A stretch of 57,878 bases of DNA from positions 1-57,878 of the forward strand of contig NZ_FMZD01000017.1 in assembly GCF_900101525.1 (NCBI RefSeq), in the 5' to 3' direction. A program made the translations under genes and the position numbers. The DNA comes from Marinilactibacillus psychrotolerans. Lineage in GTDB: Bacteria > Bacillota > Bacilli > Lactobacillales > Carnobacteriaceae_A. Below the pieces are notes generated by a model. The model searched no databases. It saw only the letters and a list, made by a program, of their open reading frames with translations, and was not told where the DNA came from. The first letter of the stretch is position 1. Each line of letters begins with the position of its first letter. Shown piece after piece: positions 1 through 8,615 of the stretch.

Positions 1-28
1 GCTTTGTCTCAATTAAGAAATTAACTAA

Positions 29-289
29 ATGGGAACTGCAAAGTTATGGATAAATTTCCTGCACTCTTATGGATTTTATTCTTGCAAAATACAATATTAT
101 TTGTCAGGAAAATTAGATATTAAAAACCTTTCTTTTAAGCATAAATTTTTAATTAACCTCTTATATAAAAATGCCAAAAAAAAAGATCTTATTGAATTAA
201 CCAAAAATGAGTTAGATATCATAAATGCTTACGAACAAACTTCTGATTTTAGATTATCTAAATTAGAAAAGCTGATGAGTGAATTATAA
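29..289 (+). CDS. Small orphan ORF, possibly a gene remnant
   Basis: An 86-codon ORF rich in Lys, Leu, Asn and aromatic residues. I do not recognise a domain. Two in-frame stops (14-16 and 26-28) lie directly upstream, so it cannot be the open 3' end of a gene entering the window, and no convincing ribosome site precedes the ATG. The C-terminal half looks like a charged helical segment. It may be the in-frame tail of a decayed gene or a chance ORF in AT-rich DNA. Function unknown. Confidence 0.25.
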   Translation: MGTAKLWINFLHSYGFYSCKIQYYLSGKLDIKNLSFKHKFLINLLYKNAKKKDLIELTKNELDIINAYEQTSDFRLSKLEKLMSEL

Positions 290-658
290 TGAACACAACT
301 TACCTGAGCATACTTGTACCACTCTATTTTAAATAAGTGGATTGATAGAAATACTGTTCTTAGTAAAGCAGATTCTTTTTTATTAGATTAAAATTTTTGA
401 AAATTCTACGCTAAATAACTATTTATAAAGGAATATCTAAGGGATGAGCTAACCTATCAATCTTCTGTTCCGAATATTAAAAGCTTCTGCCTAGTTCTAA
501 AGATGTCTATATATTGTTTTAGTGTTGGAGACGATATTAATGAAATGCATAAAAAAATAAAAAGATTCATACTCCCAAGATTAAAGGCGACAATAGACTA
601 CTAAAAGTATCGCTGGATAACAGTAACTAACAAAAAGAAAACGCCACAAAAATATTTA
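290..658. other. Non-coding gap, possibly decayed coding DNA
   Basis: No intact gene is visible. Short open segments occur on the plus strand (for example around 530-620, ending in stop codons), but they are broken by stops in every frame and lack a start with a ribosome site. The stretch looks like degraded accessory DNA next to the small orphan ORF on its left. No tRNA-like or riboswitch-like fold was seen. Confidence 0.3.
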
Positions 659-659
659 A

Positions 660-707
660 AAAATAAAACACCGTCAAATCAAGGTTTGCTTTCCTTGATT
701 TGACGGT
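660..707 (-). terminator. Rho-independent terminator of the bmrCD-type operon
   Basis: A perfect 15-bp inverted repeat (arms 670-684 and 693-707) with an 8-nt loop. Read on the minus strand it is followed by a T-rich run. It lies about 60 bp past the stop of the exporter subunit gene at 767. Confidence 0.85.
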
Positions 708-766
708 AATTTATTTTACTTAGTTTTAATTGACTATGCCTTCCTAAACTTCTGTCTCTACTTTTC

Positions 767-2524
767 TTAAGCATCCATTTTCTGACCTTTTTTCTGCATT
801 TGGTACATTTCAGCATAAGCACCTGCTTGTGCCAACAAGCTCATATGATCTCCTTCTTCTACAATCTCTCCTTGGTCTAAGACAAGGATTTGATCAGCAT
901 GTTGAATTGTCGATAATCGATGAGCAATAATAAAGGTTGTTCTTCCTTCTTTTAAGACCTGCATTGCATGTTGAATAATATCTTCTGTTTCTGTATCGAT
1001 CGAACTGGTCGCTTCATCTAGAATCAAGATTTTAGGATTAAAAGCTAAAGCTCTTGCAAAAGAAATCAATTGACGTTGCCCCGAACTCAGTGTATTTCCT
1101 TTTTCTACTACTGGTTCATCTAACCCTTTTTCAAATTTACTTAACATATCTTCTCCACCGACATCTTTTAAAGCTTTCATAGCAGTTTCTCTAGATATCT
1201 TTGGATTATCCAATGTAATGTTTGACAATATGGTTCCAGTGAATAAAAATGGATCTTGCAACACAATTCCCATTTGTTCTCGTACAGATTGCCTTGAATA
1301 CAGTTTCGTGTTTTGTCCATCAATTTCAATTATTCCTTCTTGCGGATCATAAAAGCGAAACAGCAAGTTCATAATCGAACTTTTCCCCGAACCAGTGTGT
1401 CCAACTAGCGCTACTGTTTGTCCAGGTTCAGCCGTAAACTGAATATCTTTAAGCACTTTTTTCTCTTCTGTATAACCAAATCCTACATTTGAAAACTTAA
1501 CTTGTCCATTTGTAACTGTCATTTTGTCTACAGCATTTTCTTCCGATTCTTGATCAATCAGTTCAAAAACTCTATCTCCAGCAGCAATAGCCTGTTGCAC
1601 AAAAGTCATTTGCTGTATAGTTCCTTTAATTGGCTCATAAAGTCGAGTAATGTAGTCACTAAATAGATAGAGCATCCCAACAGATATGCCCAACGTTCCG
1701 TTAATATATTGTGTGCTAAAGTAAACCATCAAAATCAATAATGTAATTCTTCTTAAAAAGTCAGCTACTGTAAATTGAGAACTGGCATCTAAAATCACAT
1801 ATTTTTTCATGACATCGTACCACTCATCATTGATTTTAGAGAATTCTTTATCCATTTTTTCTTCTTGTTCAAAAGCTTGAATAATTGCCATTCCTTGGAT
1901 TGATTCATTGAATTTTGCATTTATATCAGAGTTTAAATCTCGTTCTCTCCGATTATAGACCCCGGCAAATTTAGTATAAAATTTGCTCCAGAAATACATA
2001 ATTGGGATTAAGACTAGTAGTATTAATCCTAAAATTTGATTAAATAGCATAATGGCTATAAACGTCCCTATTACATACATTACATTCATTAATATCTGCC
2101 CAATTGCATTCACATAAAACTGTTGACGTAATGACTCCGTATCGTTAGTAATTCTAGCAACTACTTTTCCTGCGGGTAAGTTATCAAAATACTCCACAGG
2201 AAGTTTTTGAACTTTTTCATATACTTGATCCCGTATAATTTTTACTGATCCATTAGCAGCTTTCATTCGGGTAATTTGACTTAAATAACGAAAGGCTGCA
2301 GTAGAAATCATCAGTAAAGCATAAATAACAATTAATTGCATTAGAGTATCTCCAAACGCTACTCCAGTTGCAGCAGCAGGGGTTATCACATTATCAATAA
2401 TTCTCTGGGCAATGATTGGCGCACCTAGGTCAGTCACTGTTGAAAATAATAATAAGGCAATCCCCATTCCAAACTGCCATTTGAAATATTTCATATATGA
2501 GAGGAGTCTTTTTACTGTTCTCAT
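767..2524 (-). CDS. Heterodimeric multidrug ABC exporter, catalytic subunit (BmrD/LmrD type)
   Basis: Half-transporter of 585 residues with an N-terminal six-helix membrane domain (about 1-310) and a C-terminal ATPase. Visible motifs are Walker A GHTGSGKS near residue 375, an altered signature LSSGQ, Walker B ILILDEA with the catalytic Glu, and the H-loop IIAHRLST. The upstream partner lacks the Glu but has a normal signature, so this pair fits the family of exporters with one competent and one degenerate ATP site (BmrCD of Bacillus, LmrCD of Lactococcus). Its ATG shares one base with the partner's TAA stop, so the two are translationally coupled. The expected role is export of drugs or other amphipathic compounds; the substrate is not known. 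Confidence 0.9.
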   Translation of the reverse strand: MRTVKRLLSYMKYFKWQFGMGIALLLFSTVTDLGAPIIAQRIIDNVITPAAATGVAFGDTLMQLIVIYALLMISTAAFRYLSQITRMKAANGSVKIIRDQVYEKVQKLPVEYFDNLPAGKVVARITNDTESLRQQFYVNAIGQILMNVMYVIGTFIAIMLFNQILGLILLVLIPIMYFWSKFYTKFAGVYNRRERDLNSDINAKFNESIQGMAIIQAFEQEEKMDKEFSKINDEWYDVMKKYVILDASSQFTVADFLRRITLLILMVYFSTQYINGTLGISVGMLYLFSDYITRLYEPIKGTIQQMTFVQQAIAAGDRVFELIDQESEENAVDKMTVTNGQVKFSNVGFGYTEEKKVLKDIQFTAEPGQTVALVGHTGSGKSSIMNLLFRFYDPQEGIIEIDGQNTKLYSRQSVREQMGIVLQDPFLFTGTILSNITLDNPKISRETAMKALKDVGGEDMLSKFEKGLDEPVVEKGNTLSSGQRQLISFARALAFNPKILILDEATSSIDTETEDIIQHAMQVLKEGRTTFIIAHRLSTIQHADQILVLDQGEIVEEGDHMSLLAQAGAYAEMYQMQKKGQKMDA

Positions 2525-4284
2525 TATCTCACCTCTCCTTCCTCATTCGCTTCGTTTGACTTAATTTCTTGACGCAGAAACTGTTCATAATACCAGCCTT
2601 TTTGCTTGATTAATTCATCATGTGTTCCGCGTTCTATGATTTTTCCATTATCCATTACAATAATTTCATCAGCTTGTTTCACTGCTGATAGTCTATGTGT
2701 AGTGATAATGGTCGTTTTATTTTTTCGAACTTTCTGAATATTTTTGATAATATTCTGTTCTGTTTTTGCATCTACTGCTGATAGTGAATCATCTAGGATC
2801 AAAATCTGCGGGTCTTTGATTAAAGCACGTGCAATCGAAATCCTTTGTTTCTGACCACCTGAGATTGACATACCTTTCTCGCCAATCAACGTATCTAAAC
2901 CCCGCTCCATCTTTTTCAAATCATCTTCAAAAGATGCATTTCGGATACTTGTCATAATTTCCTCATCCGTAGCCTCTTTTTTCCCAAATGCTATATTCTC
3001 TCGTACACTTCTACTGAATAAAACATGATCTTGAGGCACATATCCAATCATTCTTCTGAGTGCGGGATCTTGGTACTGTTGATAAGCATATTCGCCCATA
3101 TCAAACGATCCTGTGCCAATTGGATATTGGTTTAATAATTGACGTATAAGGGTCGTTTTACCAGACCCTGTTTTACCTACAATTCCTAATAATTTCCCTT
3201 TTTCTAGATCCAGTTCCAAATTTTCCAGATTTATTGATTCGCTAGATCCATATCTAAAATTGAATTGGTTGAATTTAATGTCTTTCACTTCAGTAATATC
3301 TTCTTGCCCATCAAGATTAAGTCCATCCGTTGCATTCATAATTTCTTCCACACGGCGCATGGATGCGCTCCCTTGTCTGAGGATTAAAATCAATTCAGAG
3401 ATTGCAATAATTGGCCAGATCGTCATCCCAAGATATAGTTGAAAAGCTATCATATTTCCTACAGTTAAAGTCCCAGAAGCAACTAAAAAACTACCGTAAC
3501 TTAGCGCTACTACCACACTAAATCCTTCAAAAAACTTAACAGTCGGTCCAAATATTGCTCCAGTTTTAGACACTAGATTATTTTTATGGTAAAGATCTTC
3601 TGTTTGCTTTTTGAATTTTTCAATAAAATCTTCTTCCTTGACATATGCTCGAATAACTCTAGTACCATCTACCATTTCGAGAACATCTTCATTAACTTTA
3701 GAAAAAGATTTTTGAGCTGTTTCGTAACGTTCGTCTATTTCAGCACCTTTTTTTCTAAACACATAGATCATTGGTAATAAAGGCAAGATCGTTGCTATTG
3801 TTAATGCCCAGTTTACAGTAATCCCCATCATCGTTACCAGTACACCAAGATAAACAGTAGAAGTCATTAAAACTTCCATTCCATACCCCGCTGTTTCTGC
3901 TAATGCACGAATATCCTGCGTTCCCCGAGTCATTAGATCCCCTGTTCTGAATCGTTCAAAGTAAGGAGCCCGCATTCGAAGCAGATGGCGCATCATTTTA
4001 CTGCGCATTTGTTTTTGAAGCTTATAAGCACCTGAGAACAATCCATAAACCCATGAAAAGTCCAGCAAATAAGTCAAAATAATGAGAACTGAAAATGCGA
4101 TAACGTAAAATTGTAACCTTTGCGTATTCATTATTCCATTCACAATATCATCTATCATCATCCCTACAATAAATGGAATAAGTACTGCACAAAGATTTCC
4201 TAAGCCAAGTCCTATAAATGATAAAGTGTATTGTAATGCATTTTCTTTAAAGAAAAACTTTAATTTTTTTATAACATCAAACAT
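2524..4284 (-). CDS. Heterodimeric multidrug ABC exporter, degenerate-site subunit (BmrC/LmrC type)
   Basis: Half-transporter with six predicted membrane helices followed by an ATPase domain. Walker A is GKTGSGKT, the signature is ISGGQ, and Walker B reads ILILDD, with Asp where the catalytic Glu normally stands. That substitution marks the degenerate-site partner of heterodimeric exporters. The start is set at the ATG at 4284, which has AAAGGA seven bases upstream; an in-frame TTG at 4311 is the longer alternative but has a weaker site. It is the first structural gene after a leader peptide and attenuator (4405-4614), an arrangement known from B. subtilis bmrB-bmrC-bmrD, so expression probably responds to ribosome-stalling drugs. 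Confidence 0.9.
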   Translation of the reverse strand: MFDVIKKLKFFFKENALQYTLSFIGLGLGNLCAVLIPFIVGMMIDDIVNGIMNTQRLQFYVIAFSVLIILTYLLDFSWVYGLFSGAYKLQKQMRSKMMRHLLRMRAPYFERFRTGDLMTRGTQDIRALAETAGYGMEVLMTSTVYLGVLVTMMGITVNWALTIATILPLLPMIYVFRKKGAEIDERYETAQKSFSKVNEDVLEMVDGTRVIRAYVKEEDFIEKFKKQTEDLYHKNNLVSKTGAIFGPTVKFFEGFSVVVALSYGSFLVASGTLTVGNMIAFQLYLGMTIWPIIAISELILILRQGSASMRRVEEIMNATDGLNLDGQEDITEVKDIKFNQFNFRYGSSESINLENLELDLEKGKLLGIVGKTGSGKTTLIRQLLNQYPIGTGSFDMGEYAYQQYQDPALRRMIGYVPQDHVLFSRSVRENIAFGKKEATDEEIMTSIRNASFEDDLKKMERGLDTLIGEKGMSISGGQKQRISIARALIKDPQILILDDSLSAVDAKTEQNIIKNIQKVRKNKTTIITTHRLSAVKQADEIIVMDNGKIIERGTHDELIKQKGWYYEQFLRQEIKSNEANEEGEVR

Positions 4285-4404
4285 AAATTTATCCTTTCTT
4301 TCCTTTTTCAATAATAAAAAGTAGTTAATTTTCTTTATTCTTTTGACAGCTTGAATTATTGTGTGCGCTACAAAGCATTTACATTCTTAAATCCGCAAAT
4401 ACAC

Positions 4405-4450
4405 ATAAAAAAGCCACAGACTACCCTCTTAACGAGAAATAGACTGTGGC
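4405..4450 (-). terminator. Attenuator: intrinsic terminator between leader peptide and exporter genes
   Basis: On the minus strand a stem GCCACAG-T-CTA / TAG-T-CTGTGGC (arms at 4413-4450) is followed directly by TTTTTT. It sits after the leader stop (4516) and before the exporter start (4284), so it would stop transcription unless an alternative fold forms. An upstream segment on the same strand, with TATGTG pairing to CACATA and GCAA to TTGC, overlaps the terminator's first bases and could serve as antiterminator. Confidence 0.8.
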
Positions 4451-4515
4451 AACTATGTGTTGTCTTTTGAGCACATACAATTGCACACTGACAATCGTTA
4501 CTACAAAAAACTAAT

Positions 4516-4614
4516 CTACCATTCTACTTGGAAAAAGGAGGTATCGGGTCGTACAATATTAACGTATAATAACATTAGACTGTTCTGCTCTTGAGCGATT
4601 ATTAAATTATTCAT
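4516..4614 (-). CDS. Leader peptide of the ABC exporter operon (BmrB-like role)
   Basis: A 32-codon ORF starting at ATG 4614 behind a near-perfect ribosome site (AAAAGGAGGGG, 4621-4632) seven bases away. The peptide begins MNNLIIAQEQNS and ends SFFQVEW. It lies between a promoter (4703-4731) and an intrinsic terminator (4405-4450). Transcription attenuation driven by translation of a short leader is established for BmrC/BmrD of B. subtilis. Here the layout is the same, but I cannot confirm sequence kinship to BmrB. The last codons are followed by segments that can fold in alternative ways, so a ribosome stalled on the leader would plausibly let RNA polymerase pass. The strong ribosome site with no other gene attached argues against a chance ORF. 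Confidence 0.75.
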   Translation of the reverse strand: MNNLIIAQEQNSLMLLYVNIVRPDTSFFQVEW

Positions 4615-4702
4615 AATGTAGCCCCTCCTTTTCTATGTAATATATAACGTTTCTAAATGCTTTTATGAAAGCAAAAAGAAATTAAATTACTTAACAAAAT
4701 TT

Positions 4703-4731
4703 ACTATACACAATATTAAATATAAATACAA
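4703..4731 (-). promoter_or_regulatory. Sigma-A-type promoter of the leader-exporter operon
   Basis: On the minus strand TTGTAT (4726-4731), a 17-bp spacer and TATAGT (4703-4708) with TGTG just before the -10. It lies about 90 bp upstream of the leader peptide start, in the right orientation. Confidence 0.6.
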
Positions 4732-4801
4732 GCTTTACCTTAAACTTTTTTTAAAAAGTTAAATTTGTCCTTTTTTAGAACTAGTTATAATATAAAAAAG
4801 A

Positions 4802-4854
4802 AAATCAAACGAATTCCTACTGTTTGAATAAAACAGTAGAGGTTCGTTTGATTT
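4802..4854 (-). terminator. Terminator after the PTS IIB gene
   Basis: Long hairpin with a 12-bp outer stem (4802-4813 with 4843-4854) and an inner stem (4816-4825 with 4831-4842, one bulge). On the minus strand it is followed by a T-rich run. It begins at the stop codon of the IIB gene. Confidence 0.8.
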
Positions 4855-4857
4855 AAA

Positions 4858-5190
4858 CTATTCATCAGTATTTTGTTCTGTCCCATTTAAAACTTCTAAA
4901 AGTATTTTATCTGCATTCATCATACCATAGTCTTTTGTTTCGATAACATGAACTTCAATTTGCTTTTCTTCAACTTTTTTCAGGAATTTAGATTTCATAT
5001 AGCGAACTTGAGGACCTAAAAGGATTATATCTATTTCCTCAGAAATTAATCGAGCGTCTGCATCATTAGCAGAAACTGCTGTGATATTCACTTCAAGCTT
5101 ATGTTTTTCTGCTGCTTTTCTCATCTTGGATACCAGCATATTCGTACTCATGCCCGTTGCACATATTAATAGTATATGTTTCCTTGACAT
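4858..5190 (-). CDS. PTS lactose/cellobiose-family EIIB component (orphan)
   Basis: A 110-residue protein with the IIB P-loop-like motif LLICATGMSTN near its N-terminus; Cys10 is the expected phosphorylated residue. Length and fold pattern match cytoplasmic IIB proteins of the lactose/cellobiose PTS family, which pass phosphate from IIA to the sugar bound by IIC. No IIA or IIC gene is present nearby, so it is an orphan here. ATG at 5190 is preferred (GGGGAG seven bases upstream) over a GTG one codon earlier. It follows the dehydrogenase gene by about 55 bp and is probably the last gene of that operon. It could serve a distant IIC or act in regulation. Confidence 0.85.
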   Translation of the reverse strand: MSRKHILLICATGMSTNMLVSKMRKAAEKHKLEVNITAVSANDADARLISEEIDIILLGPQVRYMKSKFLKKVEEKQIEVHVIETKDYGMMNADKILLEVLNGTEQNTDE

Positions 5191-5244
5191 CACTCATCTC
5201 CCCTTTTTAGCTATCGACTTGCTGCTATACTTTTTATTTACCTA

Positions 5245-6252
5245 TTAATATCCATCATTGAAAGAAAGATCTGCACTTTTTCTTAATTTATAAAGTGTAC
5301 GGTTAACTGCTTTAGCAAGAGCAGTCCATTCAGCTAACTTTTCTTTCGCTTCAGGCTCTTCTAAGTGATTGATTACTTCTGCAAATACTCTGGCTTCTTC
5401 ATATAATGTATTTTCTGCTGCAGGGTGAATGGCTACTTCTTTAACTGTTGAGTTTTTTGCATTGATTTCTTCTAATTTTTCGATTCCAACTACTGCATTT
5501 AAGCGTAATGTTTTCTCCAGGCTATAAATTTCAGTTGGTAAACTAGATGTGGCTATTTTCCCAAACAACAAAGTCACATCAAAGTCATTATAACGAAGGA
5601 CTGCAGTCCCTTTTCCATCTACGCCTGTGCGAACTTTTTGAGCGAAATAATGCGCTTCTTCAGGTTCGCCAAACCAGCTGACAGCAGCATAAAGTGTATA
5701 AATCCCTAGGTCCATTAAAGCACCACCAGCAAACTTAGGAGAGAAGATATTAGGCTCTTGCCCCTCTAATACAAGATCATATCTAGAGGAATACTTCATA
5801 TAAGTCAAGGTAGCTCCTTGGATTTCATTTAGTTGACTGATCTCTTCTTTAACTTTTTTAAAATTATCTTCATGAATATGTCTAGCCGCTTCTACTAGTA
5901 CAAGACCCTTTTCTTCAGCAATTTTACTTGCTTCTTCCCATTGGTCTGGATTGGTGAAGGCTGGTTTTTCTACAATAACGTGTTTACCGTTTTTTAATGC
6001 TTGGATAGATTGTTCATAATGCAAGCTGTTTGGAGATGCAATATAAATCACATCTATCGCTTCGTGACTAACGAATGCAGCAAAATCATCAATAGCTTCT
6101 TTTGAATGATAAGGTTCTCCAAATGATTCTGCCTTATTTAATGTTCTTGAGTAGACAGCTCTTAATTCATATTGTTCCGTTTCCAATGCTGCTTGAACAA
6201 ATACATTACTTATATTGCTTGTTCCGATAACGCCTAATTGTAATTTAGTCAT
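5245..6252 (-). CDS. Gfo/Idh/MocA-family NAD(P)-dependent oxidoreductase
   Basis: A 335-residue protein with an N-terminal Rossmann motif (GVIGTSNIS near residue 8) and the family motif EKPAFTN around residue 97 in the nucleotide domain. The C-terminal half is the alpha/beta substrate domain. Such enzymes oxidise or reduce sugars, inositols or related polyols; the substrate cannot be read from sequence. It lies 20 bp after the metallophosphoesterase gene and ahead of an orphan PTS IIB, so sugar metabolism is a fair guess. The ribosome site is weak (AAGAGTGG), consistent with an internal operon gene. Confidence 0.88.
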   Translation of the reverse strand: MTKLQLGVIGTSNISNVFVQAALETEQYELRAVYSRTLNKAESFGEPYHSKEAIDDFAAFVSHEAIDVIYIASPNSLHYEQSIQALKNGKHVIVEKPAFTNPDQWEEASKIAEEKGLVLVEAARHIHEDNFKKVKEEISQLNEIQGATLTYMKYSSRYDLVLEGQEPNIFSPKFAGGALMDLGIYTLYAAVSWFGEPEEAHYFAQKVRTGVDGKGTAVLRYNDFDVTLLFGKIATSSLPTEIYSLEKTLRLNAVVGIEKLEEINAKNSTVKEVAIHPAAENTLYEEARVFAEVINHLEEPEAKEKLAEWTALAKAVNRTLYKLRKSADLSFNDGY

Positions 6253-6271
6253 TTAAATCCACTCTTTTCTA

Positions 6272-7123
6272 TTAATTTAGTGTAATCACTACTAATTCTG
6301 GTCTGTTATTAATTCTAAAGGGAAAGCTTGAATTCCCGATTCCTCTAGTAATAATCATTCTTTTTGACTGATCTTCTTCACCTGAAAAAATTCCATAATC
6401 ATATTTGGGAAATAATCCTTGACCGGGAGCTATTGCTCCTCCGATAAAAGGAATTCTCATTTGTCCTGCATGAGTATGCCCAGATAAAATTAAGTCGGGT
6501 GCTTTTGTTTTATCATCCAAATATTCTTTGAAAAACTCAGGACGATGAGCAAGTAGTATTTTAGGTTGATTGCTCATTTCAGAAGTTAATTCTATATATT
6601 TCAATCTAGGTTTGGGACTATCTTCGCCAGCAGGTCGTTCTGCTAATCCCATCAGGACAATTCCTCCTTCATTCTCATTAAACGTTATCCATTCTGCTTC
6701 ATCAAGTAGTAACTTTACTTTAGTAGTATCCAGCACATAGGTTAAATCTTCAAATTTAGCTGTCTGTATATCATGATTTCCTGTTACCATGTAAGTCGGT
6801 GCAATGGCGCTTAGTCCATTACATAATTTCCGAATTGGCACATCTGTTAAGTCAGGTAAGCCAGCTTGTACTAGATCTCCCGTTATAACGATTAAATCTG
6901 GATTTATATCTTTAACTTTTTGAATGATATTTTCAATATATCCTTTATTGTATCGCGGTTTAAGATGTGTATCTGATAATTGAAGAATCTTTTTTCCTTT
7001 TATATTTTTATGTAACTTAGGGATCGTTACTGTATAATCGTTCACTTCCAAGTAATAATTTTGAAGATATAGATAAACCAGTAGCCCTACGATCAATATA
7101 ATAATGACAAACAACCATTCCAT
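6272..7123 (-). CDS. Membrane-anchored metallophosphoesterase (YkuE/YaeI type)
   Basis: A 283-residue protein with one N-terminal membrane helix (residues 3-21) and a calcineurin-like phosphoesterase domain. Metal-ligand motifs are in the expected order: D51-x-H53, GDLV with D83, GNHD with N117/H118, and GHTHAGQ near residue 215. Homologues with this architecture act at the membrane; some hydrolyse lipid-linked pyrophosphates such as UDP-diacylglucosamine, and others have unknown substrates. AGGAGG precedes the ATG. It is the first gene of a probable three-gene operon with the dehydrogenase and PTS IIB. Exact substrate unknown. Confidence 0.88.
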   Translation of the reverse strand: MEWLFVIIILIVGLLVYLYLQNYYLEVNDYTVTIPKLHKNIKGKKILQLSDTHLKPRYNKGYIENIIQKVKDINPDLIVITGDLVQAGLPDLTDVPIRKLCNGLSAIAPTYMVTGNHDIQTAKFEDLTYVLDTTKVKLLLDEAEWITFNENEGGIVLMGLAERPAGEDSPKPRLKYIELTSEMSNQPKILLAHRPEFFKEYLDDKTKAPDLILSGHTHAGQMRIPFIGGAIAPGQGLFPKYDYGIFSGEEDQSKRMIITRGIGNSSFPFRINNRPELVVITLN

Positions 7124-7314
7124 CGTTCTTTCCTCCTATGCTGCTATCGTCAGTTTACCACACTAACCATTATTAGATAAAACAGACACATCGACAGCAC
7201 TCCTAAATATTAATGTTTTAGTTATTGTACCACAAAAGCCTATGGTAAGCGTTTTTATTTTAAAGATTCTAGTAAATATAGTAAGCTATAGTTATGAAGA
7301 AAGGAGCGTTTTAA

Positions 7315-7521
7315 GTGCCAAATCCAAATGATTCTATTCCAAATGGACCTCATCCGATTGTTAATCCTGATCATATCAAGATAAATGATTCAGATACTGT
7401 TGATCCGAAACAGCAAAATCCAGATGAAGAAGAAACAAAACCAGAAGACTTCGAAAAATTTAATGTAGATAACGTAGATCAGTTAGAAAAAGAAAAGAAA
7501 AATTATAATGATTCAGAATAA
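7315..7521 (+). CDS. Small acidic, disordered hypothetical protein
   Basis: A 68-residue protein with a GTG start eight bases after AAAGGAG and its own strong terminator, which supports a real gene. Composition is extreme: many Asp, Glu, Asn and Pro and no hydrophobic core, so it should be unstructured. A Pro/Asn-rich N-terminal third is followed by an acidic tail with a Lys-rich patch. No signal peptide or membrane segment. I do not recognise a family. It is divergent from the metallophosphoesterase gene. Confidence 0.6.
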   Translation: MPNPNDSIPNGPHPIVNPDHIKINDSDTVDPKQQNPDEEETKPEDFEKFNVDNVDQLEKEKKNYNDSE

Positions 7522-7562
7522 AAAATCAGACGTCATCTCTTCTAAGATGACGTCTGATTTTT
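7521..7562 (+). terminator. Terminator of the small acidic protein gene
   Basis: Perfect 16-bp stem (7523-7538 with 7545-7560), 6-nt loop and T run. It starts at the stop codon of the acidic protein gene. Confidence 0.9.
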
Positions 7563-7684
7563 AGCATATTCTAAATGAATAGACTTATTATCTATAATTT
7601 TTCATTTTCATATTTTTTTAATTTTATAATTAAAGCTATAGAAAGAGCCTCCTTTAAGACACTTTCTGTAACTTAAATCATTCC

Positions 7685-7948
7685 CTATTTATTGAGTCTT
7701 AAATTTTCAAAAGAAATACTTCTAATCAACTTTCGATCTGAGCATCCTTGTTCCACTAACGAAACAGTTGCCACTTTCATTTTAAATAAATCTTCCAAAT
7801 CCATTTGATGTTTGCTTAGTACTGAATCTAGAGGAATATCAAATTCTCCATCCGCATTTTCAATAACTTCATCATCCTCGATACACAATTCTTTAGATTC
7901 GGTCTCTGTTTCAATAACATAGATAAATTTTTTATGTTTGATTTGCAT
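7685..7948 (-). CDS. Hypothetical small protein
   Basis: An 87-residue soluble, acidic protein (many Glu/Asp, pI probably low) with predicted beta strands at the N-terminus and a mixed C-terminus. The ribosome site before ATG 7948 is weak (GGAATGAAG). A second ORF overlapping it in another frame (to 8028) looks spurious. No domain recognised and no conserved partner nearby. It is an isolated gene with AT-rich flanks. Confidence 0.45.
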   Translation of the reverse strand: MQIKHKKFIYVIETETESKELCIEDDEVIENADGEFDIPLDSVLSKHQMDLEDLFKMKVATVSLVEQGCSDRKLIRSISFENLRLNK

Positions 7949-8148
7949 ATCTTCATTCCAATCTTTTGCTTTGGTATATGTTTGTAATTTTGTATATTTT
8001 TAATCTGTAAGAAAGCTAATACTTCCACGATAAAAAAATTATACCTTACTCATTTCAAAATGTCTGTGTCTTTTTTTCGACTTTATTTGCATTATTAATC
8101 AATCGTCACTAAATTGTTGAAAACACTGTACATTTTGAACTATATTAG

Positions 8149-8445
8149 TATTTTTTCTGCCTTTATTTTACTATTTTGGTTCTTATCATTTTTACTTTTA
8201 TTCCGATTAATTCTTTTAATATAAATACCACTTATTTAATTTCTGTAATTTTGACAAACCAAAAATATTTACAATTAATTATAATTAACGGACTCCTTTA
8301 TATGACTGATTTCTACTGGATGTTTTGGATACCTATTGTATACAAGAATCTATCTTCTTTATTTTCAAAAGGCTCCTGGAGAAAGCAACTTAATTTTTAT
8401 AAAGTATTAGAGAAATTTTTCATAAGTAAAGCGTATACACATTAA
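8149..8445 (+). pseudogene. Remnant of a membrane-protein gene tail
   Basis: An open frame after a TAG at 8146 with no ATG and no ribosome site; a TTG at 8176 is the first usable codon. It would encode two hydrophobic segments and then a short basic tail containing KGSWRK. That pattern resembles the C-terminal end of membrane glycosyltransferases (two helices, then a WxKT-like motif), but I am not sure. I read it as a 3' fragment of a lost gene. The flanks (7949-8148 and 8446-8615) hold nothing else recognisable. Confidence 0.25.
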
Positions 8446-8615
8446 AATTATAAACAGTTATTAAATATTTAGATAATTAGATTGAAATCTCTCATACTTT
8501 AACGTAGACTAATTAGAAATCAGTTTAATTGCTTGCCATTATTTTATAATATTCAATATTCTATTAAGCATAAAATTTAGTTAATCTGATTTAATTTGGA
8601 TAAAGGAGTTTTTAT

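Noticed and set aside
7828-8028. 66-codon ORF overlapping the small gene at 7685-7948
   Set aside because: It overlaps most of the better supported frame and has no ribosome site.
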